A stretch of DNA of 64,000 nucleotides from Bartonella elizabethae F9251 = ATCC 49927 (GCF_000518165.1 NZ_JADB01000002.1:124001-188000); one strand, 5' to 3'; positions 21,042-31,163 are shown, counted from the stretch's first letter. Made by a program: numbers and translations. Notes: a model not told the origin generated them from the sequence alone.

Positions 21042-21521
21042 TTATGTGCGAATTGCAAAAGATTGTTGCAAACGTTCAATGGAATGTTGTGACGATCTCA
21101 ATGTCACATGACGTCCCTGTGCTTTATAGTGTAAGGTGAGTGCAAAAGTTGCAATCTCTAAAAGATCTGCACTTCTTTCTGGCCATTCAACGAGTAAAAT
21201 GGTTTTCTCACGTGTTTCATGAAGCCCTAATTCGTCAATTTCTTCTGCCATAGAAAGGCGATAAAGATCAGCATGAATAATTTCAAACTGTGAAAGTTGA
21301 TAGCTTTGCACAAGAGTAAAAGTAGGGCTTGGAACATCCATAGTGTTATCGTTTGCAAGCGTTTGGATGATTGTGCGTGCAATGGTTGATTTTCCAGTTC
21401 CAAGATCTCCTTGCAGTGTTACAAGATCCCCTGGCTTTAAAGAAAGGGCTAAATTTTTTGCAAAAAGCTTTGTTGCTTCTTCATTTTCAAGGAAAAAATC
21501 AAAATTCATTAAGGCTTTCAT
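21042..21521 (-). CDS. tsaE: tRNA threonylcarbamoyladenosine biosynthesis ATPase TsaE
   Basis: A 159-residue P-loop ATPase of the TsaE/YjeE family. The Walker A motif GDLGTGKST is at residues 38-46, followed by VPSPTFTLVQSY (switch-like PSPTF) and HADLYRL, both diagnostic; LVEWPERSADLL is the usual late motif. With TsaB, TsaC and TsaD it makes the t6A37 modification of ANN-decoding tRNAs. Its start overlaps the stop of the DivL-type kinase by one base (TAATG); a second Met at 21509 could be the start. In Caulobacter and Rhizobiales tsaE also lies just downstream of divL. Confidence 0.92.
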   Translation of the reverse strand: MKALMNFDFFLENEEATKLFAKNLALSLKPGDLVTLQGDLGTGKSTIARTIIQTLANDNTMDVPSPTFTLVQSYQLSQFEIIHADLYRLSMAEEIDELGLHETREKTILLVEWPERSADLLEIATFALTLHYKAQGRHVTLRSSQHSIERLQQSFAIRT

Positions 21522-23941
21522 TAAAAAATCTTATCTCCTTTTGGGAGGGGGAAAAAGCACTTAACTGTTGTTCCTTGTCCTGTACCGGTAAGAATTTCAA
21601 CATGCCCACCGTGTAGTTCAACGAAACTTTTCACAAGCGAAAGACCAAGCCCAGCTCCTGCACGCCCACCATGGTGTGAATGGGAAGAAAAACGTTTAAA
21701 AATACGATCAAGAATGTCTTCAGGGATGTCAGAGCCCTCATTGTGAACGCTAAAGACAATGTTATCATCTTGTTCATCGACACAAAATTCAATTGTGCTC
21801 GCTTCCGTTGCAAAATTAAGTGCATTACTTAAGACATTCACAAAAATTTGATGTAAGCGTTTTTCGTCAGCAGAAATAGTGTTTAAGGAAGGAGAAATTT
21901 GTTGTAAAAGCGTAATGTGGCGCCCATTAAGGCGATCTTCTACACGGGCTACTGCTTGTATCATCGCATCGGCAATGTTCACTGGTTTTATGTCTAACTC
22001 CATAATGCCTGCATCAAGAGTGGCAAGATCAAGAATATCGTTAACAATATTTAAAAGAGTTCCTGATTCTGAATGAATGTGCCCAAGATATTCTTGTTGA
22101 CGTTCATTGATAGAACCAAAAATTTGATCCCGTAAAATATCGGAAAAACCAATAATATTGGTGAGAGGTGTACGCAATTCATAGGAAACATGTTGGACAA
22201 ATTCATTACGCAAACGATCTGCACTTTCTAAGGCTTCATTTTTTTCTTGAAGAGCACGTGCAACATGGACAGTATCTGTAACATTCACAAAAGTAAGCAT
22301 CGTCTGTCCATCGGGAAGAGGGACCAAAGTATAGTCAATAATCATATCATTTTTAAGATCTATACGACCCGAATATGTTTCACGTTTTTCAGCAAAACCG
22401 GTAATGAATTTAGTAAATTGATCCCATTCTTTTCCTAAGGTTAAGGCTGAACAATGGCTTTTTAACTGTGTAATGTGGGTTCCTTCTACCATTAAATTAT
22501 AAGGAAGCGACCACAATTTCGACAGGGAAGGATTTGATAAACGAAGGCGTCCATCAGCACCAAAAACGACCACGCCTTCAGAAAGTTTATCAAGTGTTTC
22601 ACCTTGTATTTTAATAAGTGTATTATAACGGCGTTCAAGATCAATTTTTTCTGTAAGGTTTTCATAAAGCCATGTAACCCCTCCTTGTGGATGAGGATTC
22701 GAGACAACACGCACTGTACGACCATCTGGAAGATTCCAAATTTGTTGGTTTGATTCTGTTTGCCGATAGGCTTTAAAAAGTTCTTCTTTCCACACACGCC
22801 AATCAGGATGTTCAGCAATGAGCCCTTTTTCACGTAAACGTTCAAGAAATAATGTATGGCTTGGTTCACTTTCTAAAAAGGAACTTTCTAACGGCCATAA
22901 AACTTTAAAAGCATGATTGCAGAATTTTAATTTTTGGTTTGTATCAAAAATGGCGACAGCTGTTGAGATTTGGTCAAGGGTTTCACAATGGCTTTGAAGC
23001 ACATATCTTAATTCATGAGCAAGATTTTCATAGGCGCTGTCATCTCGTGCAAAAGCAGCCATCCCTTCGGCTGTTGTGAGACGTGTGAGATGAAAATAGC
23101 GCCGTTCTCCATCAATGACGGTATGAACATGTTCTTGAAAAATTGTTTCTGTTTCATCTGTTTTGCGTTGTGTGTTTTCATTGAAAAGATCCCCCACTTC
23201 ATCACTACCTTCACGAAAGTCTGTCATTTCTCTAAAGGCGCGATTGATAAAACAAACTTTTCCTTTACAATCTTTTATCCATACAGGCTCTTGAATAAGA
23301 TCAAGAAGATTACGTTGCATTCTAAGTTCAGTAAGAAGGCGAGCAATATCTTTTTGTAAACGAGCATTTTCGCTCTGCTGTTTTGAGATATCTTGAAAAC
23401 GAGCGATAGCGACTGTCCCTGCAATAACCCCTGTAACTTGTAACAGCACATTATTTGTGGTTGTGATAGAAAGCTCAAAAGGATGACATTTACAACGCAG
23501 TTGAGTCAACGCATAATCAAGTTCTCGCAGAGAGTTTTCTTCAATCCAGAGTTCAAAGCGCTGAAAATCTTGCTGATCAATGCTTATTTTTTGCAATGTG
23601 GAAAGGCCACCAACGACACGAGGCAAGGATGTTGGATTTTCCCAAATAAGAAGGACTTGTCCGGTTTCTTCCAGAAGCCATTCATAATATTTAAGTTTTT
23701 CAGAAAAATCTGTTTGAGTTATCTTCAAAGGCTTCTGGGCTGCTTTTTTTGCATGCATAATAACAGCCATGCATGTGAGAAATGAAGCACAAGAAATTCC
23801 TCCACACAGTGCTAAAAGCAGCCATGGACCATTTGGCAAAGTGAAAGAAAATGGTAAATAACCCTCCAACGACTGAGCAACAGTGCGTGTTGGAGAAAAA
23901 AAGAAAAAAAGGCAAAATATATGCGTGCAAATTCGAATCAT
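21521..23941 (-). CDS. divL: DivL-type PAS-domain (tyrosine) kinase homologue
   Basis: A large sensor kinase of 806 residues. An N-terminal hydrophobic leader and a second membrane span (LLLALCGGISCASFLTCMAVI) precede several PAS-like domains (around residues 210-300, 320-420 and 450-550), a dimerisation domain and an HATPase domain. The H-box reads HVSYELRTPL: the usual phospho-accepting histidine is a tyrosine (residue 587), the hallmark of DivL in Caulobacter. The ATPase motifs HQIFVNVLSNALNFA and GAGLGLSLVKSFVELHGG are intact. In Caulobacter DivL is not a conventional kinase but controls CckA and so CtrA. The ATG at 23941 is preferred; a TTG at 24013 would add 24 residues. The tsaE and ahcY neighbours support the call. 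Confidence 0.88.
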   Translation of the reverse strand: MIRICTHIFCLFFFFSPTRTVAQSLEGYLPFSFTLPNGPWLLLALCGGISCASFLTCMAVIMHAKKAAQKPLKITQTDFSEKLKYYEWLLEETGQVLLIWENPTSLPRVVGGLSTLQKISIDQQDFQRFELWIEENSLRELDYALTQLRCKCHPFELSITTTNNVLLQVTGVIAGTVAIARFQDISKQQSENARLQKDIARLLTELRMQRNLLDLIQEPVWIKDCKGKVCFINRAFREMTDFREGSDEVGDLFNENTQRKTDETETIFQEHVHTVIDGERRYFHLTRLTTAEGMAAFARDDSAYENLAHELRYVLQSHCETLDQISTAVAIFDTNQKLKFCNHAFKVLWPLESSFLESEPSHTLFLERLREKGLIAEHPDWRVWKEELFKAYRQTESNQQIWNLPDGRTVRVVSNPHPQGGVTWLYENLTEKIDLERRYNTLIKIQGETLDKLSEGVVVFGADGRLRLSNPSLSKLWSLPYNLMVEGTHITQLKSHCSALTLGKEWDQFTKFITGFAEKRETYSGRIDLKNDMIIDYTLVPLPDGQTMLTFVNVTDTVHVARALQEKNEALESADRLRNEFVQHVSYELRTPLTNIIGFSDILRDQIFGSINERQQEYLGHIHSESGTLLNIVNDILDLATLDAGIMELDIKPVNIADAMIQAVARVEDRLNGRHITLLQQISPSLNTISADEKRLHQIFVNVLSNALNFATEASTIEFCVDEQDDNIVFSVHNEGSDIPEDILDRIFKRFSSHSHHGGRAGAGLGLSLVKSFVELHGGHVEILTGTGQGTTVKCFFPLPKGDKIF

Positions 23942-24022
23942 GTTTTGAGCTTTTTCTTTGGGGGTATGGTCACCAAAGCTGAGCACGACATTTTTCCCTC
24001 TTTTTAAACCCAAGGAAGCATT

Positions 24023-25420
24023 TTAGTAACGGTAATGGTTTGGTTTATAAGGTCCTTGCGGTGTGACTCCAATATAAGCAGCTTGTTCTTCTGATAAAAC
24101 AGTTAATTTTATTCCTAATCGATCAAGATGGAGACGTGCAACTTTTTCATCAAGATGTTTAGGCAAAACAGTAACTTCATTTTTATAGTGTTCAGCGCGA
24201 GTAAAAAGTTCAATTTGCGCTAAAACTTGATTGGTAAACGAGGCTGACATGACAAAAGAAGGATGTCCCGTCGCATTACCGAGGTTTAACAAACGCCCTT
24301 CAGAAAGCAAAATAATGCGTTTTCCATCGGGAAAGGTGATCATGTCAACTTGAGGTTTAATATTGGTCCATGGCAAATTTCTAAGGGCTGCAACTTGGAT
24401 TTCATTATCAAAATGACCAATATTGCCAAGAATACACATATCTTTTACTTGGCGCATATGATCTAAACGCACAACATCTTTATTGCCTGTTGTTGTGATG
24501 ATAATATCAGCACTGGAGGCAGCATCATCCAAATTAACAACTTCATAACCATCCATAGCCGCTTGAAGCGCGCAAATAGGATCAATTTCTGTTATTTTCA
24601 CACGAGCTCCAGCACCTGAAAGAGAAGCCGCTGAACCTTTTCCTACATCACCATAACCACAGACAATGGCTGTTTTCCCCGCAATCATCACATCTGTTCC
24701 ACGGCGAATACCATCAACCAATGATTCTTTACATCCGTATTTATTATCAAACTTTGATTTTGTGACGCTATCATTGACATTAATAGCAGGAAAAGGCAGA
24801 AGCCCTTCTTTTTGTAATTGATAAAGACGATTGACACCTGTTGTGGTTTCTTCGCTTACACCTTTAATTGCTACGCGTTGTCGTGTAAAAAATCCTGGCG
24901 TTGTATCCATACGCTTTTGGATTTGTTTGAAAAAAATTTCTTCTTCTTCTGTTTTGGGATGCGAGAGGATATCTTTATTTTGTTCTGCACGACTTCCCAT
25001 TAAAATATAGTTTGTAGCATCTGCTCCATCATCTAAAATCATATTAGAAGGATTACCATCAGGCCATTGGAAAATTGCATCTATATAAGTCCAATATTCT
25101 TCCAATGTTTCACCCTTAACAGCGAATACAGGAACACCCGTTGCGGCGATAGCTGCTGCTGCATGATCTTGCGTAGAAAAAATATTGCTAGAGCTCCACC
25201 GTATATCGGCACCAATCGCTTTTAATGTTTCAATTAAAACAGCTGTTTGAATTGTCATGTGCAATGAGCCAGAAATGCGCGCACCCCGCAAAGGTTGACT
25301 GAAGGAAAATTCCTTGCGACAAGCCATCAAGCCAGGCATTTCAGTTTCAGCAATATCAAGTTCTTTACGACCATAATCAGCAAGGGCAATATCTTTGACA
25401 ACAAAATCTTGAGCTGTCAT
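24023..25420 (-). CDS. ahcY: Adenosylhomocysteinase
   Basis: A 465-residue S-adenosylhomocysteine hydrolase that splits SAH into homocysteine and adenosine, relieving product inhibition of methyltransferases. The NAD-binding glycine loop is GYGDVGKG (255-262), followed by [19 protein letters not shown]. The roughly 40-residue insertion around residues 150-190 ([19 protein letters not shown] region) is typical of the bacterial long form. The C-terminus ends in the conserved [10 protein letters not shown]. The divL-type gene starts 81 bases downstream. An upstream Shine-Dalgarno AAAGGAATGA sits 5 bases before the ATG. Confidence 0.97.
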   Translation of the reverse strand: MTAQDFVVKDIALADYGRKELDIAETEMPGLMACRKEFSFSQPLRGARISGSLHMTIQTAVLIETLKAIGADIRWSSSNIFSTQDHAAAAIAATGVPVFAVKGETLEEYWTYIDAIFQWPDGNPSNMILDDGADATNYILMGSRAEQNKDILSHPKTEEEEIFFKQIQKRMDTTPGFFTRQRVAIKGVSEETTTGVNRLYQLQKEGLLPFPAINVNDSVTKSKFDNKYGCKESLVDGIRRGTDVMIAGKTAIVCGYGDVGKGSAASLSGAGARVKITEIDPICALQAAMDGYEVVNLDDAASSADIIITTTGNKDVVRLDHMRQVKDMCILGNIGHFDNEIQVAALRNLPWTNIKPQVDMITFPDGKRIILLSEGRLLNLGNATGHPSFVMSASFTNQVLAQIELFTRAEHYKNEVTVLPKHLDEKVARLHLDRLGIKLTVLSEEQAAYIGVTPQGPYKPNHYRY

Positions 25421-26075
25421 TCTTCATTCCTTTAAAATCAGTTTTTTAAAGACGGTAGGAGAAATTAAAAAAAAATGCAAGATAAGAAGAAGACTTCTTT
25501 ATGTGAAAAAGCTCTTTTAAAATCTCTATAAATTTGTGCAACAAACATGCTATTTATGGCTCTGATTTACGTCACGTTAAAGCTTTTAAAAATCTCCAGA
25601 GGGATACCTTTTAAAGAATAAAATGATGCATTGCGTCACAGTTTTTATATCGACTTTTTTACGGGGTAATCAAAGGGAGTATACTCTTATTTTCCTCGCT
25701 CGTGCGGTTGTTTAGAAAATGTACATTACCTTGTTTCATTTCATGATTAAGCTTTTAAGCAAAATAATATAATGCAAAGCTACACGTTGTTGTCTTTATA
25801 TTTATGAATAGACAATCCAGATCCAGTTCTTCTAGATTCCTATGGGGTGGTGCTTCTGCTTTTGCATAAAGACAGTTTATAAGAGATACTTTTTTCTATT
25901 TTCAATAATTTTTATCAAAAGACTGTAAATGTGTGAAGAAACACTTTGTGTAATCTTGAATAGATCATTTAAGATGCAAAAACACGAATCTATTGAACAC
26001 GCTGTTTTTTAAATAGCGAACAACAAACCGTGAATTATAAATCAAATAACTAATTCAATTTTGGGAGAATTTATT
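25421..26075. other. Gap upstream of ahcY
   Basis: About 650 AT-rich bases with no gene and no riboswitch fold that I can recognise, although an SAH- or SAM-responsive leader would be plausible before ahcY. It separates ahcY from the NDUFA9-like gene and probably carries the ahcY promoter. Confidence 0.4.
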
Positions 26076-27074
26076 TTAGACGGTTAAGTTTTGGGAAAAT
26101 TGACCATGTGGACGAAATCTCCAGAGATAACTTGGCAAGGACGCAGCGATTGCTTTAGGAGTAATTCCCACACCTTCTAAAGTATAGCCATTTTCAAGAG
26201 CTTCTTGAGAAACAATGTTATCCATTTGCAAAAAGCGTATTTGATTAGCCGTTACAAGTGTTGGTACAAAGGGCAATTTACCGATTGTTCCCAAAATCCC
26301 TCCAATCAATAACCCCGCAGAAAGAGGCATGGACAGAAGCATTTTTTTACGGTGAATAATTTTGAGAATATTTTCAAGAGCATTTTGGAAGGTAATAATC
26401 TGGGGGCCACCAAGATCATAATTTTTTCCCCAAGAAACCTGCCCATCTAAAGCGCGCGCAATAAACTCAGCAACGTCACCAACATACACGGGTTGCAATT
26501 TACTTTGCCCACCTCCAAAAAGAGGCATAATGGGTAAAAAACGTGACAAATCTGCCAAGGTATTAAAGAAACAATCCTCTGGCCCAAAGATAACAGATGG
26601 GCGGATAATAATTGCTTGAGAATGCTTGTTATGAATGATTTGCTCGCCCATAAATTTAACACGCGCATAAAGACATGAAGCATTCTCTTTGGCTACAAGT
26701 GTTGACATATAGATGAGTGGAATACCAGCTTCTGCTGTTAGTTCAGCAACATTGTAGGTACCATCAATTTGTGTACTTTTAAAATTAGATTGATTGGCTT
26801 GTTTTAAACTACCAGGCAAAAACACTGCAGCATCAGCTCCAAGTAATGCGCGTGCAACAGAGGCACGATGCTTGATATCCGTTTTAAGCATTTGGGTTTG
26901 TCCTACTTCTCCTATTTGGAGCATGTAATAAGCCTTTTGTGGACAACGAACAGCGATACGAACGCGATATCCTCGTTTCGTCAAAGTTTCGACGACATGG
27001 CGTCCTACAAAACCAGACCCGCCAAAAACAGTAATAAGTTTAGGGTGTTGATAAAGTGCACAATCAAGTTGCAT
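26076..27074 (-). CDS. Complex I NDUFA9-family NAD(P)-binding protein
   Basis: A 332-residue atypical short-chain dehydrogenase. The nucleotide-binding loop is VFGGSGFVGRHVVE (glycines at 18, 19, 21 and 24). The family traits RPSVIFGPEDCFFN, LPLFGGGQSKLQPVYVGDVAEFIARAL and YDLGGPQIITFQ match the NDUFA9-like proteins of alphaproteobacteria. In mitochondria NDUFA9 is an accessory subunit of respiratory complex I that binds NADPH; many alphaproteobacteria carry the ancestor, but its role there is less certain. It lies between ahcY and folC, with 43 bases to the folC end. Confidence 0.86.
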   Translation of the reverse strand: MQLDCALYQHPKLITVFGGSGFVGRHVVETLTKRGYRVRIAVRCPQKAYYMLQIGEVGQTQMLKTDIKHRASVARALLGADAAVFLPGSLKQANQSNFKSTQIDGTYNVAELTAEAGIPLIYMSTLVAKENASCLYARVKFMGEQIIHNKHSQAIIIRPSVIFGPEDCFFNTLADLSRFLPIMPLFGGGQSKLQPVYVGDVAEFIARALDGQVSWGKNYDLGGPQIITFQNALENILKIIHRKKMLLSMPLSAGLLIGGILGTIGKLPFVPTLVTANQIRFLQMDNIVSQEALENGYTLEGVGITPKAIAASLPSYLWRFRPHGQFSQNLTV

Positions 27075-27117
27075 GATTAAAAAGTCTATCTTTCAAAGCT
27101 TTAAAAATAGCCAATCT

Positions 27118-28437
27118 CTAACACGGTGGTGTTTTATTGTCACGCAAAATATCGCCAGCAAGATAAAGGGAACCTCCAATAAGAACAATAGCCTCTTGAT
27201 ATTCTTCCTTAATTTTACGCAAAGCATCTTGTAGGTGCGCTTGGGCGGACGCAAAGATTCCAGCTTTTTGGGCTGATTCAGCTAAATTTATTGGACAGAT
27301 ACTGGCGTTATTATTAATAAGCGGTATCGTATATACTTTCTCGATAAGGTTCGCTAAAGGACGAAAATAACCGACAGCATCTTTTGTATTGATCATGCCA
27401 GCAATCATAATAATGGGGCGATTTGTTTTTTTTCTCCATTGTGTAAGTTCAGCGGCAATAACTTTTCCAGCAGCAGGATTGTGACCACCATCTAACCATA
27501 AATCAAACTTAGGAGACAGTTGATCAACCAAATATCCTTGGGTGAGATGTTGCATACGTGCGGGCCAATAAATATTTTTCAAAGCGTTGTTTATGACTTG
27601 TTCTGAAAGTTGAAAACCCGCTTGATAGACGGCTTCAAGAGAAGCACCAGCATTGGCAACTTGGTAGTCTCCAATAAGGTTAGGAAGGGAAAGATCCATG
27701 AGACCTTGATTGTTTTGAAAAACCATACGGCCATGTTCTTTATAGCTTTGATAATCTTGATCAAATAGAGAATAAGGTGCTTTATTTTTATCGGCAAGGG
27801 ATATTAAAGTAGCGAGAGTTTCTTCATAATTTTGCTTACCGATTACTACAGGAACGTTTGGCTTGATAATTCCCCCTTTTTGGAAAGCGATTTGAGCAAT
27901 TGTGTTTCCAAGAAAGTTCTCATGATCATAATCAATGGGCATAATAAGCGATACGGCTGGTTTGTTAATGACATTGGTAGCATCAAAACGTCCTCCCAAC
28001 CCAACTTCTAAAATGACAACATCAGCTGGATGGATATGAAACAGCATAAAGGCAGCGGCTGTAAAAATTTCAAAAATAGTAATTGGCTCTTGACGATTTA
28101 CTTTTATGATTTCACGGATTGTTTCAGCCAATAGGGTCTCTGGAACAAATTGACCACCTCCTTTTTGTCCTAACCGGCAGCGTTCATTCCAGTTGACGAG
28201 ATGAGGTGAGCTGTACATATGAACGCAATAGCCTGCACTTTCTAAAAGAGCACGACAAATTGCTGAGGCAGATCCTTTACCATTTGTTCCAGCAATGTGA
28301 ATAACAGGGCCAAGTTTTAAATGTGGACTGCCAAGACGTTCTAAAAGGCGGACAATACGCCCTAAAGAAAGATCAAATTTTTTCGGATAATTCTGGAGTA
28401 AATCATCTACCACCCTTTGTACTTGACTTTTTTGCAT
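27118..28437 (-). CDS. folC: Bifunctional folylpolyglutamate / dihydrofolate synthase
   Basis: A 439-residue Mur-ligase-family enzyme that joins glutamate to dihydropteroate and extends folate polyglutamate tails. The ATP loop HIAGTNGKGS is at residues 47-56. Later motifs are the metal- and folate-binding ILEVGLGGRFDATNV, then IDYDHENFLGNT and LWLDGGHNPAAG. The ATG at 28437 (MQKSQVQRVVDD) lies 4 bases after the accD stop and fits the family start; the frame is open to 28509 inside accD but that extension is rejected. accD-folC is a conserved Rhizobiales pair. Confidence 0.94.
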   Translation of the reverse strand: MQKSQVQRVVDDLLQNYPKKFDLSLGRIVRLLERLGSPHLKLGPVIHIAGTNGKGSASAICRALLESAGYCVHMYSSPHLVNWNERCRLGQKGGGQFVPETLLAETIREIIKVNRQEPITIFEIFTAAAFMLFHIHPADVVILEVGLGGRFDATNVINKPAVSLIMPIDYDHENFLGNTIAQIAFQKGGIIKPNVPVVIGKQNYEETLATLISLADKNKAPYSLFDQDYQSYKEHGRMVFQNNQGLMDLSLPNLIGDYQVANAGASLEAVYQAGFQLSEQVINNALKNIYWPARMQHLTQGYLVDQLSPKFDLWLDGGHNPAAGKVIAAELTQWRKKTNRPIIMIAGMINTKDAVGYFRPLANLIEKVYTIPLINNNASICPINLAESAQKAGIFASAQAHLQDALRKIKEEYQEAIVLIGGSLYLAGDILRDNKTPPC

Positions 28438-28441
28438 AAAT

Positions 28442-29362
28442 TTAAGCTGCTTTTGTTGTAGAAAGCGACATGTCAGGATTTGTAGGGGATGGGTTGGAAG
28501 GGTTAACAATAGCAGGATGTTTCATCATTAAGCGTAAAAGACGTGCAATGGTTGTTTTCATTTCTAAACGCGATACAACCATATCAATCATACCATGTTC
28601 AAGCAGATATTCACTACTTTGAAAACCTTCTGGTAGAGTTTCGCGTATAGTTTGTTGAATCACACGTGGACCAGCAAATCCAATCATAGCGCCGGGTTCA
28701 GCAATGTGAATATCGCCGAGCATGGCGTAAGAAGCGGTAACACCACCAGTGGTTGGGTTGGTCAGAACAACAATATAGGGAAGTTTTGCTTCTTTTAGCA
28801 TTTCAATTGCTACTGTTGTACGGGGCATTTGCATCAATGAGAGTGTTCCTTCTTGCATGCGTGCACCACCAGAAGCAGCAAAAAGAACCAACGGGCGCCT
28901 TTCAGCAATAGCCGTCTCAAAAGCTTTGATAATAGCTTCTCCTGAAGCCATACCAAGAGATCCACCCATAAAAGCGAAATCTTGAACGGTTGCAATAATG
29001 GGTAAGCCTTCAATCGTACCACGTGCACTTAAAATATTGTCATCAACACCAAGTTTAGAACGATAATCTTTTAACCGGTCAATATAGCGTTTTTCATCAC
29101 GAAACTTTAAAGGATCTGTTACAACTTTTGGATTTTCAAGAGCTGTATAGACACCATCATCAAAAAAATGCATGAGACGATTCTTGGCGCTGATACGCAT
29201 ATGATAGCCAGAATTGGGAGCCACAAACTGATTGGCTTCCAGATCTTTATGGAAAATCATTTCACCACTGGTAGGATCTTTAATCCATAGATTTTCTGGA
29301 ATTTCACGGCGTCCCAATATAGAGTTAATTTTAGGACGAACATAATTTGTAATCCAGTTCAT
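28442..29362 (-). CDS. accD: Acetyl-CoA carboxylase carboxyltransferase beta subunit
   Basis: A 306-residue AccD, half of the carboxyltransferase that makes malonyl-CoA for fatty-acid synthesis together with AccA. The body carries [34 protein letters not shown] and [13 protein letters not shown], all catalytic-core signatures. The N-terminal region that forms a four-cysteine zinc ribbon in E. coli reads [18 protein letters not shown] here: it has no cysteine, and the single cysteine often kept in relatives is Asp29. Loss of the ribbon is common in alphaproteobacteria. In relatives trpA lies upstream; none is seen here. Confidence 0.94.
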   Translation of the reverse strand: MNWITNYVRPKINSILGRREIPENLWIKDPTSGEMIFHKDLEANQFVAPNSGYHMRISAKNRLMHFFDDGVYTALENPKVVTDPLKFRDEKRYIDRLKDYRSKLGVDDNILSARGTIEGLPIIATVQDFAFMGGSLGMASGEAIIKAFETAIAERRPLVLFAASGGARMQEGTLSLMQMPRTTVAIEMLKEAKLPYIVVLTNPTTGGVTASYAMLGDIHIAEPGAMIGFAGPRVIQQTIRETLPEGFQSSEYLLEHGMIDMVVSRLEMKTTIARLLRLMMKHPAIVNPSNPSPTNPDMSLSTTKAA

Positions 29363-29843
29363 CTTTATAGCCTTCCTTTAAATATTACACATCTTTTGCA
29401 TGATTTGAAAGAATATAGAACTTAAGCAGTTACATTTGCTTTTCCGGCTGAACAATAATGAATCCATTTAATACTTTTATTCATGCACGTATAGCTCTAA
29501 CCTCATTGTTTTTTATTTTTACCATTTCCAATGTCATAAAAATCATATGCACGAAGAGTGTTCCCGATCACAAATCTCTAAGAATTTTTAAGAACTTATA
29601 TGTTTTTATTCTTTGACTTTGGTGTTAAAACTCATCTCTTGCGCTGGTTAACAAACCGCTTATTTTCTTTTAATAAAAATCACTCTCCAACTAATCACGA
29701 ACACCAACGGTCCTAAAGCAAAGAAACCTCATAATATAAAAAACCTTAACAAGGCGATACGCATCCATTAAAAAGAGTGGATGTGATAACGTTATGTTAG
29801 CGAAACGCTAATACCAGAGCAAGATTTTTTTCAAACGGTTTTC

Positions 29844-30101
29844 TTAAAGCGCACGCATTTCACATATTTTAAAAATTCTTTCATGAGAGTGCCTATGAAG
29901 CGTATACTCTCCTTCCATGAAAGGTATAAATTCATGATGCTTCCCATTTTTACTGAAATAGAAGGTACAAACCACTTCATATTCTTTGCTCGTTTCCAAT
30001 GTGACAATAATTTTTGCATTGAGAGGGAGTATGAGAGGTATTTTATGCTTTTTTAAAGTGCTTTTATCCACACACCGTTTCCATTTATGACATCTCAACA
30101 A
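29844..30101 (-). CDS. Small hypothetical protein, doubtful
   Basis: An 85-codon frame whose product has a more protein-like composition than most shadows: PLILPLNAKIIVTLET, then KEYEVVCTFYFSK and HEFIPFMEGEYTLHRHSHER, suggesting alternating beta strands. No family is recognised and there is no clear ribosome-binding site. It may be a real small gene, the 3' fragment of a decayed gene, or chance. It lies alone in the long gap before accD. Confidence 0.3.
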   Translation of the reverse strand: MLRCHKWKRCVDKSTLKKHKIPLILPLNAKIIVTLETSKEYEVVCTFYFSKNGKHHEFIPFMEGEYTLHRHSHERIFKICEMRAL

Positions 30102-30131
30102 ACCATTGCAATTGGATTCAAGATGGATAGG

Positions 30132-30210
30132 GTTAAAATGAGAGAGTTTTATGATATTTAGGTTTTCTATTCATGTCATAGAACGATAAATTATCAGTAT
30201 AAATCAATAT
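30132..30210. repeat. Degenerate copy of the dispersed intergenic repeat
   Basis: The stretch GTTAAAATGAGAGAGTTTTA through TATAAATCAATAT resembles the 3' two-thirds of the repeat seen at 51.3, 51.9 and 52.2 kb, most closely the copy at 56.5 kb. Shared blocks are AAATGA-A/G-AG, ATGATATTT, CTATTCATG and TATAAATCAATAT. Confidence 0.4.
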
Positions 30211-30290
30211 ATTGACTGAAAAAAAGGTCAAGCATAGAATTTTATAATATGTTTTCTTTGGCTAATAAGTTTTGTGAAGTTTAAAAAATA

Positions 30291-31010
30291 TTATTTTTGA
30301 GTGATGCATGCCATGGTTTTTTGGGAAAGCATTTTGTGTAAATGTGTCATAAAGGCAGCTGCAAAAAGTGGTGTAGCTAAATTAAGAATGGGAATTGAAA
30401 CAAAAACTGCGATCAACAATCCAGCGCCAAAAACCATTGTATAATGAGTATGTAAAAAAGCACGCGCATCTTGCTCTGTTCGAAAACGGTAAGCAGCAAA
30501 CAAGAAATATTCGTGCCCAAGCAAGTAACCATTAATAATATAAAAAGCAATGAAATTAACACCTGGTATGAAGAATAAAATAAAAGCAATTCCATTACCA
30601 AGAAGGCTTAAAATAACAAATTTAAAGGAGAGGATAAGAGAACGTCCAAATGGCATCGCTTGTCCAAGAGGCTCATTTGGATAATCTTCCTTTTCAATAA
30701 TTTCGGCAGCAGAGTCAATGAAAAAACTACCAATCATAGCGGTGATGGGGGCAATCAAAAAAGCCAACAAAAGAGCTAAACCAAGATTGAAGATGATAAG
30801 CATGCTGAACCCCAACCATCCTGCCCAACTCGGAAGTCCAGGAAGAAACTGAGAAACCCAAGGCCAAAAGTAAGACACAAAAAATTGGTGCACACATAAC
30901 CATAAAATGGCGAGCACAAAAAAAGTAATCCCCAACGCTTTTAGGATCATAATGCTATATTGCGAAGTCAGCAAACGTTGTAAAGCACGATAGGCAGCAG
31001 TAAAAATCAT
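30291..31010 (-). CDS. EI24/CysZ-like integral membrane protein
   Basis: A 239-residue membrane protein with about five hydrophobic stretches, including ALGITFFVLAILWLCVHQFF near residue 30, LIIFNLGLALLLAFLIAP and ILSLLGNGIAFILFFIPGV. The layout and the motif NGYLLGHEYFLFAAYRF match the EI24-domain family (PF07264), which includes the sulfate permease CysZ. In alphaproteobacteria such proteins are annotated only as EI24-domain or sulfate-transporter-family; the substrate is unknown here. It stands 153 bases downstream of coaBC on the same strand. Confidence 0.8.
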   Translation of the reverse strand: MIFTAAYRALQRLLTSQYSIMILKALGITFFVLAILWLCVHQFFVSYFWPWVSQFLPGLPSWAGWLGFSMLIIFNLGLALLLAFLIAPITAMIGSFFIDSAAEIIEKEDYPNEPLGQAMPFGRSLILSFKFVILSLLGNGIAFILFFIPGVNFIAFYIINGYLLGHEYFLFAAYRFRTEQDARAFLHTHYTMVFGAGLLIAVFVSIPILNLATPLFAAAFMTHLHKMLSQKTMACITQK

Positions 31011-31163
31011 AGATTAATAAACTAAGGAAAGATGCAAAAAAAACAAGAAATATATTTAAAGAAGGTGTCGTGTAATTTTTTCTTTCTTGAATTACAAGCT
31101 CTATTTTCAATAACACTAAAGAAATACATTGATATTGCTTTGTAAAAAAGAGGATTTTCACCT

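Larger units (their letters stand above)
29363..30290. other. Gap upstream of accD
   Basis: About 930 bases. A trp gene cluster is expected upstream of accD in free-living relatives; no trpA or trpB motif is visible. It contains one doubtful small frame (29844-30101) and one copy of a degenerate intergenic repeat (30132-30210). Otherwise there is nothing recognisable. Confidence 0.45.
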
